From Allomyces macrogynus ATCC 38327 (taxonomy: Eukaryota > Blastocladiomycota > Blastocladiomycetes > Blastocladiales > Blastocladiaceae): a DNA stretch of 26,840 bases. The stretch's first letter is position 1; every line of letters begins with the position of its first letter. Shown here piece after piece: positions 9,600 to 19,783 of the stretch. The translations under genes and the position numbers were made by a program. Under the pieces are notes generated by a model. It made no database searches. It worked only from the letters and a program-made list of their open reading frames with translations, and was not told the DNA's origin. The stretch is taken from contig GG745333.1 in NCBI GenBank assembly GCA_000151295.1, forward strand, positions 1,633,505 through 1,660,344, read 5' to 3'.

Positions 9600-11113
9600 A
9601 TGGGGTCAGAGCCGACTCGATTCTGTGGTCTTTGGCGCAACTCTTACGTCGCGTGCGTTCATTGATTTTCTTACACGGGCGGGCGCGTGGCGAACAGCAG
9701 CATTTGGCAGCCGATTCTAACCTACGTGCAACGTACCGTGTCGATCAGCCTAGAACGAAAAGGAAACGACGACTTCAAGGGCCTGCAACGGGCCATCTTT
9801 GTACTCTCGCTGTTTCTCACCGCAGCCGCGATCGTCGTCGTCAATGTGCTCCTCTACTCGCCAACGATCCGGCAAGACTGGCTCGACGAAGACAACCTGC
9901 TGTTTGGCATCACGCCGCACAAGACCATCAACAACCGGCGCATTCTCGACCCGGCCAGTATCAACGGCGTCTATTTTGGCGCGTCGATCGACTGGAAGGC
10001 CAAAGACGTGCCCGTCGCGTTCAACCAGCGGTTCGGTAAACCCTTGCCGTTTGTCATGTGTTTTACCAACATGACCGCGGCCAACGGGCTCGCACTCGTG
10101 CGCGAACTCAAGTACATTGCCGACACGGTGCTGCGCGTGGACGGCGCAATTCTCGGGCTCACGGTCATGCCCGTCGATCCGCTCGACCAAATTTCGGACG
10201 CCGTCTACGACCAGCTCGGCCGCGTGTGCGCCGAGATCAACCGGTACGGGATCCCGGTGATGCTGCGGTTCGCGCACGAAATGAACGGCAACTGGTTCTC
10301 GTACGGGCAAGCGCCGGGCGCGTACAGGGCGTCGTTTATCAAGGCGGCGTCGGCCGTGAAACGGCATGCCAACTTGACGACCATGGTGTGGGCGCCCAAC
10401 AGTCCCATCGGGTACCCGTGGTTGACCGCGGGTGGTGGACCCGCAGTTGGATCGGCCGATTTCCTAGCCATGGATACGAACCAGGACGGCAAGCTCGACC
10501 ACCACGACGATCCGTACACGCCCTACTACCCGGGCGACGACTACGTCGACTGGATCGGGTTTTCGGTGTTTCATTTCGGCGAAAACTTGACGGCGAACAC
10601 TGTCCCGGGTCCCGACGATTTCCGCACCGCGATCCAGCACGCTGCGGGAAACGAGACGGGCGCGCCGACGTGGGATATTTACGAGCAGTTTGCGCACGCG
10701 CGCAACAAGCCGTTTGCCGTCATGGAAACGGGCGCCGCGTATTACCCCAACGACGTGCGGCCGGATGACCCGTCGGAAATGGAGGTCAAGCGTGCATGGT
10801 GGAAGCAGGTGTATTCGACCGATACGCTCAAGCGGTTCCCGCTCATGAAGCTCATCTCGTGGTTCGACATTGCCGAGGACGAGCAGGTCAACCGCGGCGA
10901 GAAGGACTCGTCGTTTTATTATCGCGACTTTCGGATCAGCTGGGTACGCGCCCTCTCTCTCGTGATTTTTGGGTTGCTGCTGGTGCTTTGGCCATGAAAC
11001 TCACAGATTTGCACATGGCCGTGACCTAGAACCATAACATTACGACCCAGTTCCTGGCCGACTTGCCGCCACGCGTATTTTTCGAGAACGCGCCCGAGCC
11101 GGCATTGCTTTGA
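9600..11113 (+). CDS. GH26 family glycoside hydrolase with N-terminal signal anchor (copy 2)
   Basis: This is a tandem paralogue of the 5972-7264 gene. The proposed exons are 9600-9652, 9749-10943 and 11030-11113, giving 443 residues. The main frame has no usable ATG, so an upstream start is needed. The ATG at 9600 sits in CCAACATGGGG, matching the CAACATGGGG start of copy 1. A GTGCGT donor at 9653 with an acceptor at 9748 and a CTAAC branch motif at about 9717 gives a 96-bp in-phase intron. The second intron (10944-11029) separates GRISW-like coding from a last exon ending in LADLPPRVFFENAPEP, which copy 1 has unspliced. Catalytic motifs are kept: AHEMNGNWFSYG (acid/base) and VMETGA (nucleophile), plus the signal anchor and the DTNQDGKLD loop. 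The function is presumably the same as copy 1. The first exon is the least certain part. Confidence 0.85.
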
Positions 11114-11170
11114 TTTATTGTTTTTTTTTATTGTATTGTATTGTTTTTTATTTTTATTTTTATTTTTTTT
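11111..11170 (+). repeat. T-rich (T4-8A)n tract at the 3' end of GH26 copy 2
   Basis: Immediately after the stop codon, a tract of about 60 bp consists almost only of T and A with a T-run/A period. It contrasts sharply with the GC-rich surroundings. It is probably 3' UTR sequence with a transcription end signal; a simple repeat is the safe call. Confidence 0.7.
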
Positions 11171-11963
11171 GCATGTCTTGTTCGCTCATAGTTTGCGATC
11201 ATCTGTCGCGTTGCGCTCGTTTTGAACTGCAGTGTATATCCGTCCCTGTCCACCCCATATTTCTGGCCGCGAGAAATTGGTATTGGTTCGTCCTTTGGTG
11301 GTCTCACAGGCGACGCGTGCATCTCGCCGCCTGATTTGCGTCATGATATCAACAACAAGTTGTTTGGACGGTGACGCTCTTTTGAGCAGGGCTCTCCTCC
11401 GACCTGACCATTGGATACAAAACAACACTCAGTTTGGCATGACGAAAAACCAGGACGATTGACATGCTTACTGCACCAGTGTCATGGCGCGCTCCATTCA
11501 TCAATAATTTTCTCGGTTGAGCGTGACGCGCGCTCCTCGAGTTGCAAGCTCATGTTGTGCCAAGCATGCACAGTTTGCGAAACTGGGGCGGTGAGTGCAA
11601 ACGAGATATATGACATTGGCGCGCAAATTATGCACAGTTCCAGCCGCGAGTTCCCAGTGAGTTGTGCGCGTCACCTTGATTCGGATCAGCGCGCGTGGTA
11701 GAGCACCAATGCTGACCTAGACGTGCTCAATCGCGGATTGCGCCGGTCAGTTCAGCGTCAAGCGCGCGGGAGAGAGCTCGCGCAGTGAGACGTTGCTGTT
11801 CATTGCACTGCGCTGCAGGCATTTTGTCAGTCGGTGCTTGTTGGATGAGACCTATAGGGTTACGAATGGCTACGGAGCTTCGGGCAAGTCTAGGTCGAAA
11901 ACCATGTTCAGTGGTATTGAGCAGTCAATTGACTAGACTTATGCAACAGCATGGAACTTGACA
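11171..11963. other. Intergenic stretch before the tRNA gene
   Basis: About 790 bp with base composition closer to 50% GC than the coding regions. I found no protein-like frame, no second tRNA and no terminal repeats. It may contain the end of the GH26 copy 2 transcript and the 5' flank of the tRNA. Confidence 0.4.
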
Positions 11964-12045
11964 GACAACGTGTCCGAGTGGTTAAGGAGATTGACTGGAA
12001 ATCAATTAGGCTCTGCCTGGACAGGTTCGAATCCTGTCGTTGTCG
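11964..12045 (+). tRNA. tRNA-Ser, anticodon GGA
   Basis: The 82-nt gene folds into a complete class II cloverleaf. The acceptor stem GACAACG/CGTTGTC has seven perfect pairs and a G73 discriminator. The D arm starts TCCGAGTGG. The anticodon stem ATTGA/TCAAT is perfect with loop CTGGAAA, placing GGA at 11997-11999. The long variable arm has stem AGGC/GCCT. The T arm ACAGG/CCTGT has loop TTCGAAT. The B box GGTTCGAATCC lies at 12024-12034, and no CCA is encoded, as expected for a nuclear eukaryotic gene. There is no intron. Eukaryotes normally read TCT/TCC with anticodon AGA (A34 to inosine), so G34 is unusual. The gene lies 151 bp upstream of the FGGY kinase start, on the same strand. Confidence 0.93.
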
Positions 12046-12089
12046 CTTAACAGCCCCTTCAAGGATTGTCTGCAGTTCTACGAGTGTCA

Positions 12090-12094
12090 TTTTT
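12090..12094 (+). terminator. Possible Pol III terminator (T5)
   Basis: This is the first run of five T residues downstream of the tRNA gene, 45 nt after its 3' end. That is further than usual, so the 3' trailer would be long, or a weaker signal is used earlier. Confidence 0.4.
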
Positions 12095-12196
12095 GCAATG
12101 ATTGTCAAAGAGGCTGGCACATGCCGACAATCAGTTTTTGGGTCGGGCTTCCTTGCAACTCTTGCAGGAAGTCCACGCCGTGCCGCGAGCATCACC

Positions 12197-14407
12197 ATGA
12201 ACCGACACAATGCAAATGATCCGGCTGCAACTCGCCAGTATTATATTGGCGTCGACGTTGGCACCTCGTCAGCACGCGCCACCATCATTGCTTCCAACGG
12301 CGTGTCAGTATCACCTCCGATTGCCAGTTGTAGGTCGGCCTTGGCTGGATCTGTGCACATCATTTTGTATCGATGACCAGCGACTACTGCACAGGACGGA
12401 CGCTGAGCTGTGCACAAGTGGGTGGAGAAGCGTGGTCGTTATCAACTCATTAACGTTCGTCGACATGTAACCTGTTGGCGGCATGTAGGATTCTGGCCAC
12501 GGCGTCGCAGACCATTGCCATCCACCATCCGTTGCCAAACCATTATGAACAGTCGTCCGCAGACATTTGGCAGCAAGTTTGCGCTGTGACCAAGGTCGGT
12601 CGAGTGAACTGTCGTCTTGCCCTGCCCCAACAGGTTGGCCGCTGACCCACGAAAACTGTACCAGGATGTGGTCGCCATGGCGCACGTCGACCCGGCGCAC
12701 GTTGCCGGCATCGGCTTCGACGCCACATGCTCGCTCGTCGCCGTGTCCGCGACCGACACGCCTGTGGCCGTCTCCACGACACACAACGCACAATGGAACA
12801 TCATCATGTGGATGGACCACCGCGCTGACCAAGAAACAGCCGTCATCAACGCGACGCGGCACGCCGTGCTCGACTGTACTGGCGGCCAAATCTCGATTGA
12901 AATGGAGATGCCCAAGCTGCTGTGGCTGCACCGCCATTTGCCGGACACCTGCAAGGACGCGGCGCACTTTTTCGATTTGCCGGATTACCTGACGTGGAAG
13001 GCGACGGGCGGCACGGCCGACCGGTCCCAGTGCTCGCTCGCGTGCAAGTGGACGTATTTGCCCAAGGCAACGAGTGCGGCCATGGGGCGCACGGAAGGGT
13101 TCCAGCGCGATTTTCTCGAGCTGATTGGGCTCGGCGGTTTGGACGTTGGCAAACTCCAGTCCCGGTTAGCGCGCGCGGTGGGCGAGCGCGCGGGGTACCT
13201 GTCCGAGCAGGCTGCGGCCGAGCTGGGTTTGACGACCAAGGTAGCGGTCGGCGTGTCTATGATTGACGCCTACGCGGGGGCAATCGGTGCGTTGATTCCA
13301 TTTTTTTGTGTGGTCGCTGGAGCAGGATATCTCACCCGTCGCCCTCAACTCGCAGCCACCTTGGCCGTGCCCGACACGAATCCGAACAACAACTTGGCGC
13401 TCATCTCGGGCACGTCGTCGTGCCACATTGCCATGTCGGATATGCCAATTGCCATTCCGGGCGTGTGGGGTCCATACGAGGGCGTGCTCCTGCCCGAAAT
13501 GTTTGCCATGGAGGGCGGCCAGAGCGCTGCAGGCAAGCTGGTACCTACGGCTTCAGCAATGCCATTTCCAAACGCGCCAGCAATCCTTACGCTGAGTTGT
13601 AATCGCAGATTGACCACGTTCTGGCGTCCCATCCCTGCTTTGCCGAGACCAAGGACAAGGCCACAGGCGAGGGCAAGACGATTTACGAGCACCTCAACGC
13701 GTACCTGCATCGTCTCGCTAACGACAAGAAGTGCCACATGGGTGCGTGCCATTCTCCACGACTTTTCCTTCCCCCTACGACCCCATCTCACCCCTTCCAC
13801 TCCTCACATAGCCGCGCTCACGCAGCACCTGCACGTCCTGCCGGACTTCCACGGCAACCGGTCGCCGCTCAGCGACGCGACGCTGCGCGGCATGATTTCC
13901 GGTCTCGACCTCGACGCGTCGGTGCACTCCCTCGCGCTCCTCTACCTCGCCACGACCCAGGCGCTCGCGCTGCAGACGCGGCACATTATTGACGAGGCCA
14001 ACACGGCCGGCCACGACCTGCGCCGCATTTGCATGAGCGGCGGGCTCGCACAAAACGCCGTCTACGTGCAGGTGCACGCCGACGTGACGCGGCTCGACGT
14101 GGTCTTGCCAAAGTACCCGGACGCGTCGGTCGTGCATGGTGCCGCGGTCTTGGGTGCCGCTGCGACGGGCGCGTTTGGTGGGCTTTGGGTACGTTTTGCT
14201 TGCATGTTGCGGAGAGTGGGTGGTGCCGAACAGAACGCTGATGTGTTAGCCGGCGCAATGTAGGATACGATGCGCGCTCTCACGCAACCCGGCGACACTG
14301 TCCACCCGTCCGCGGACCCGTCCGTTGTCGCGTTTTATGACAAGAAGTACAGGGCGTTCCACGCCATGTACGACCACCAGCGCGCGCTCCGCGAGATCAT
14401 GAGCTAA
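12197..14407 (+). CDS. FGGY: FGGY family carbohydrate kinase (D-ribulokinase-type)
   Basis: It is predicted to phosphorylate a pentulose such as D-ribulose with ATP in the cytosol, as for the human FGGY protein and its fungal relatives. The exons are 12197-12303, 12489-12594, 12665-13540, 13609-13741, 13812-14188 and 14264-14407, giving 580 residues, close to family length. Splice junctions keep family conservation intact, for example VTK|DVV and W|DTM. Motifs: phosphate loop DVGTSSARA (20-28), GFDATCSLV (88-96), IMWMDHRA (118-125), FFDLPDYLTWKATG (173-186), the catalytic-base region SMIDAYAG (D272), GTSSCH, PGVWGPY, LPDFHGNRSPL and the C-terminal SGGLAQN and HGAAVLGA. Donors are mostly GTRCGT, with GTCAGT and GTCGGT in the first two introns. 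A 48-nt stop-free segment (13308-13355) could be an extra three-n intron. It is convergent with the polymerase gene, with 114 bp between stop codons. Confidence 0.92.
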
Positions 14408-14521
14408 CGTGCTATTTTGCGCCGCGACAAGTCATGAGGGAGGGGTAGAGCACGATTTTGTATTGCATTGATTGATCTGTCCACAGCGGACACGAATGGG
14501 TTTCCACAATCCAACTAGTTT

Positions 14522-17500
14522 TTACGCGTTCCGCTCTTCGGGTGGGCTGCCGTGGGACGTCACGGTCAAAAGCAAGCAGTCAAGTGAGCCGAACCCACCA
14601 GCAACAGCGCCGAGTCGCGAGAAAAGTGGGCAAATGCACGCACAGATAAGGGATCCCGAGCTTCTCAAAGATTTCAGCCTCGTCGGCGCCGGCAATCCGT
14701 GTTCCTTCGTTGAGTTTTTGGCCCTGTGTCGATGGAGTCGCAGTCAGTTCGCGAAACCATGTCGAATGCAAACGATCGGACCCGAACCGCACCTTGACGC
14801 GAACGACGTTCGCAAAGAGACCGTGCTGGTTTAGAGACATGCCCTTGCGGTGCGCGTACAAGCGCATAGAGCGGTTGAACACGTCGCTGCCCGTAAAATA
14901 GAGCAGCGACGCGCCTGTCGGGTCGAACGAGCCGCGACAGAGAAGGGTGAGGAATGAGCATGGTTGAGCGGGTGGAGAGTGTCGTGAACGCACCGAGCTC
15001 GTCGTGCGGGACCCACAAGAGGTCGATGCGGCGCGCGCGGGCCGTCGGCGCGACGCGACAGATGCCCATGTACTTTTCGTGCACGTGGCCGGCCGTCAGG
15101 TCGTCGATGAGCAGCCCTTGGCTCTTGAGCTGCGCGACGAGCGTATGGAGCGGCGAGACGGCCATCTTGGGCGGCTTCGGGTGGGACCTACACGCGAGAT
15201 TCGCATATCAAGGCGTGAGCGGAACTTGGAAAATGCACGTCGCAGCTCCCGACAAGAGCGAAACAAACAAGATGATGTCGATATCGCCACAATCAGCTGC
15301 GCCGCGGCGAAACGAGCCCATCGCAAACACGCTCGTCTCGGGCCCAAATAGGAGCTGCGCGGCGACCTGGACCAGTTTCGCGACTTGCCCAACCTCGAGT
15401 CGCGGGATGCGCTCATTCAAGTCGCCCCAGTACTTGAGTGCCGTGTGCTGCGTCGCGTTGAGCAGGTGGAGCCGGTCCTGCCGCAAATCGTCGACCGTGC
15501 GATAGCCCTGGTGATACCAGTGTTTCGCCGTGGTCGGGCCGACGCCGTGCAGCTTCATAAACTCGGCGACGACGGGCTCCCACTCGGGCGCGCTCGTGCT
15601 CGCGGCGTCGCACGTGCCGGTCTTGCAAATCTGGTCGATTTTGGCCTGTTTTGGAGAGCAACGGGGTCAGATCCAGAATCCGCAGCGCGAGCACATCAAA
15701 CCCAAGTCTAGGTTACTCGACGCATACCAAAATCTTGTCGCCGATCCCGGGCAAGTGCTTTTTCTTGAGTTGCTCCACCTTGACAATCTTTTCTGGGAAC
15801 CGCTTGAGTGCATTGATGGCCTTGCGGTACTGCAGCGCGCGGAACTTGGCCGTCTCCTCGGTCGAGTGCTCGTGCCGCGTCTTGAGCGTCTCGAGCACGT
15901 CGGTGATGTGCTTGTTCAAGTTGCTCGGCCGCGACGACGACGGCGTAAAGCAGTGCCACGCGGACATGCCGGGTGGGACGGCCGTCTTGCCGCTGCCACC
16001 GGCCGCCGCGGCCTGCGCGTGCGCCTCGAGCCGAGCGGCCATGTGGTGCACGGCCTCGTCGTCGAGGTCGCTGGCGGCAGCATCCGAGTGATCCGAGCCG
16101 TGGTCCCCAAAAGCTACTGCGGCCCCAGGGCCGTGTACCAGCGCAGTCGCCGTGGCCGCGGTCGCGGCGCTCGACGACGCAGTTAAGGGCTTGTCGTCAT
16201 CGCTCTCGTCACTCAGCACAATGACCTCGTGGCTCGCGGGCTTTTTCGGGGCCCGAAATATCTTGGTATCCACTTTGGTGTCGATTTTGGCATCAATCTT
16301 GACGTCGTTCTTGGCGTCAACCGCGGGGCGTGCACTTGGCCTTGATGGCGACGGCTTGCTGTTGCGACTCGAGTTGGACTTGGGAATGAATGATGCGGGC
16401 GGGGGTTCGACGGTATTGAACGGGGTGCGAAGCGTCGAGGGCGCAAATCGCGCCGTTTTGGAACGAAAAAGCTCAAACGTGCCCGGCGACGGCAGCCGGT
16501 CGTGCTGGAGGTGGACGACGATGAGATTGTGTCGAGTGAGAAACGGTGTGGAGAACGCACCTGAATCGCGTGCTGAACCCAGTCAAGCGAAACGATCTGT
16601 AGCTTGCCCTGTTTCCGCGTCCGGGTTAGTTGTTAGATCCAGACCTTGGCCACGACAGAGGAAGACGGTACGCACCCACCGCTCGTCCGACTTGTTCCAT
16701 TTCGGTATCGCGTCGACGAGTGCCTCCCACTTGGTCAGCGCCGTGACCAAGACGGTGCCCTGAACGGGCGTTATGTCCTCGATTCCATCGACGATCCGCG
16801 CGCCTGTACGAATTGGAGACACGTCGTGAGCCGATTGCTCCAACACTCTCCACCCTGGCATTGTCCGTGCCAGCGCACGCACCTCGCTGCGCACACTGCT
16901 TGACCAAAATCTGCGCCCGTGTCGGCGTCATTCCCTTTTCCAGAATCACCATGATCGGCACCGCCGAAAACACGCCCGTCGAATTCGATTCGGGAGCAGC
17001 TAACTTGACATGCGACGAGCGCGACCGCGCTGCTGGCAGAAGAGCTGGACGCGGCGGTGGTGGTGGAGCGACGGGACTCGCCTCGCGCGAGTTTGATACT
17101 GAGCTCGACGATGCGGGTGGGTTGGTGGCTGGGTCGCGTCGTGAAGGGGTATGCGACTGCGTGGCAGCAACGCCCTCGCAGCCATGATCTGCCGCGACAC
17201 CGTGATGAGTACGGTTTTGGTGCTCGTCGACCGAGACCGCTGCCGCTGCTCTCGCAGGTTCCGCGGCTGCTGCTGCAAGCGCGTGCTGACCACTGGCTGT
17301 GGTTCCCACCGTCGACGCCGCCGCAGCAGACGCGTTGAGACTCGGCCTGCTGGCACCGGGAGCCGACCGCCGCGCGCGTTTCGACGGACGGGGAGCCGAT
17401 CCATCAGAATCGTCGCCAGCGGGTACGGCAGCCGGCGGCGGTTGTGACGGCATGAGCGTGCCGAGCCGCCGAACGCGGCGCTTGGAAGCACCCGGCGTGG

Positions 17501-17531
17501 ACGTTGCACTTGGCGGGCTGGTCGGGTCCAT
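14522..17531 (-). CDS. POLL: Family X DNA polymerase, lambda-like, with BRCT domain
   Basis: This is a gap-filling polymerase for base excision repair and end joining. The nine exons are 17531-16883, 16803-16676, 16608-16561, 16504-15728, 15645-15269, 15187-14994, 14914-14793, 14723-14644 and 14546-14522, giving 799 residues. The order is: Ala/Ser/Pro-rich N-terminus, BRCT (about 185-285, ending LDWVQHAI), a linker with DxK repeats and an acidic VLSDESDDD patch, the 8-kDa domain (about 472-545), then fingers, palm and thumb. The helix-hairpin LPGIGDKILAKID spans an intron and keeps K536, aligned to the dRP-lyase lysine of Pol beta. The palm has GSFRRG (644-649), catalytic D655 and D657 in GDIDII, and D715 in RRIDLL. 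YFTGS (730-734) favours Pol lambda over Pol mu. The last exon codes only PPEERNA. The start has a perfect Kozak site, GCCACCATGG. It is convergent with the FGGY kinase and downstream of a transporter gene on the same strand. Confidence 0.93.
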
Positions 17532-17955
17532 GGTGGCGACGAGCAAGCATGTGGTCTTCAGGGCGAGATGGGCGAAATGCGGGGAGTCTGGTGGCCGTTG
17601 ATCATGGTGTGCTGCAGCAAGCGTGATGGCGCCGCCTTGCATGACGACCTGCAACTCGCAGCGTTGCAGCAAAGCGGCAGAAGAACGAACGGTGAGTGAG
17701 TCCCTGATCGATGAGTCGAAGAGATGGCCTCACAGCTGAACGTGGCGGAGACGCCGCCAGCAAGCACGAACCACAAATCAAAGCGCTTCCTCTATTCACA
17801 AATTGACAACGGAGGCGCGATATGTCGGCCAATGCAACAACGGATTCGGCGCAACAGGGGCCGGGAAGCAAGCAAAACGCCCGCCATCGCGTCCACAAAT
17901 GATACAGCACAAAGCAATACCCATTAACAGATCAACATCGCGCACCCACAGCGGC
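17532..17955. promoter_or_regulatory. Polymerase 5' flank and transporter 1 3' flank
   Basis: A 424-bp gap separates two minus-strand genes: transporter copy 1 ends at 17956 and the polymerase starts at 17531. It should hold the transporter 3' UTR and the polymerase promoter. No TATA-like box or other gene was seen. Confidence 0.45.
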
Positions 17956-19783
17956 TCACGCCGACTCGAGCACCGGCTTCTCCTCCTCGACTGGCGACCG
18001 CTCCAGCCCCTCGGGCTTCTTGCCCGTGCGCAGCACCGAATGGCGCATGCCGTAGGCAAAGTAGACGACGAGCCCAAGCGCCATCCAGATCAGCAGACGC
18101 AGGACAGTCGGCCAGCCCGTCGTGACAATCAGGCCCATGGAAGTAGCCGCACCGAGGATCGGGATCACAAACGGCCCGAGCGGGACGCGGAAGGGGCGCT
18201 CCAGGTCGGGGCGCGTGAACCGGAGCACGGTCACCGACAGGCACACAAGGAAGAAGGCGAAGAGGGTACCAGCCGAGGTCAGGTCGCCGAGCACGTTGAT
18301 GGGCAAGAGCCCAGAACAAACGGCGCAGATTATGCCCGACACGAGCGTCGGCAGGACAGGCGTCTTGAACCGCGGGTGGATCTTGCCGAATGACGGCGGG
18401 AGCAGGCCGTCCTGCGCCATGCTGATGAGAAGTTGGGTGGAGAAGGGAGCGCGGTTAGAATGGATCGGAATCGCAGCGGGGGACATGGACGTGAATGCGC
18501 TCGCACGCGACGTACGCCGAGAAGATGCGCGGCTGAGCCAGTAGAGAAACCAAAATGACCGAGGACAACCCAGCCACGGCGCCAAGTGCAATCAAAATGC
18601 GCAACCAGGCCATGCCGAGGTTGGCGACCGCGTCGGCGAGCGGGGATGCCGAGTTGAGCGTCTCGTAGGGCGCGATACCCGTCAAGTTCATCGACACGAG
18701 AATGTAGAGGACCGTGCAGACGCCGAGCGAGCCGAGAATACCAATCGGCATGTCACGCGCCGGGTTCTTGACCTCTTGCGCGCACGTCGAGACAGCGTCG
18801 AAGCCAATGTAGGCGAAGAAGACCATGGTCGACGCGCGCAGAACACCCTTGAACCCGTAGTCCTTGCCGTTGTGCGGCTCCGGGATGAACGGCTTCCAGT
18901 TGTCCGGGTTGATGTACGAGAAGGTTGCAAACAGGAAGATCAGGATCACGGTGACCTTGATACCGACAGCAATGTGGTTCACAACGGCAGATTGCCGAAT
19001 ACCAAGGCAGAGCACAACCGTGACGCCGAGCGCAATCGCAACGGCCGGCAGGTTGATGTAGGACCCGGTCGACTTGAACCCCTCCTCGTCGGTGAAATCC
19101 CACGGCGCCTCGACCCAGTGCTTGTCCGACTTGACGCCGCATTCCTTCAAAAACTTGACAAGGTAGCCCGACCAGCCGACAGCGACGGCAGCAGCGCCAA
19201 CCAAATACTCCAGCATCAGGTCTACGTGAACCGAGGACAAACGAAACATTAGTGACGGTGGACACTGACCAAGCGAGCGCGTTCCCAGAAAACCACAACG
19301 CACCCCATCCAATCATCCACGCGACGAGCTCACCGACCGTCGCGTAGGTGAACGTGTACGCCGAGCCCGAAACGGGAACTGCGGCCGACATCTCCGCGTA
19401 GCAGAGACCGGCAAACGCGCTATGGATGACGGCAATCAGAATTAACAGGAACGGGTCCATTCCAACAACATTATGGTCACGAAGCACACCAAATGATTCC
19501 GGAAATGATGAACGACAGAATAATGGCCGGGCCGGCGTGGTTCGCAGCAGCGGTGCCCGTGATGACGAAAATACCGGCGCCTAAACGGTCGCAGCGCGAA
19601 TAAGATCAACGCCGATTTCGAGCCGGAGGTAGTGGAGAAGCGAGAGCACGTACCAATGATTTCACCGGTGCCGATGAGCACCACGTCGGTGCCCGTCAGC
19701 GCGCGACGGAGCCCTGAAGCCTCGGCCTGGCTCTTGAGGTTCTCCACCGACTTGACTAACATGATTGATCGGAGAAAGTCCAT
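17956..19783 (-). CDS. Cationic amino acid transporter-like APC permease (copy 1)
   Basis: A multi-pass membrane permease of the amino acid-polyamine-organocation superfamily, most like the CAT (SLC7/YfnA) group. It would import amino acids, possibly basic ones. The exons are 19783-19654, 19580-19490, 19419-19304, 19221-18516 and 18421-17956, giving 502 residues, a normal length for a 12-helix APC member. Helix 1 has the substrate-loop motif IGTGEIIGAGIF (37-48). Later signatures are CAFAGLCYAEM, FTYATVGELVAWMIGWDLMLEY, FFAYIGFDAVSTCAQEVKNPARDMPIGI and AQPRIFSAMAQDGL. The C-terminus is a short charged tail (VEEEKPVLESA). Splicing rebuilds the family motifs exactly at each junction, for example GII|CAFAG and GW|DLML. 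A tandem paralogue lies 1.8 kb upstream. Substrate is not determinable from sequence; polyamine or other amino acids remain possible. Confidence 0.9.
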
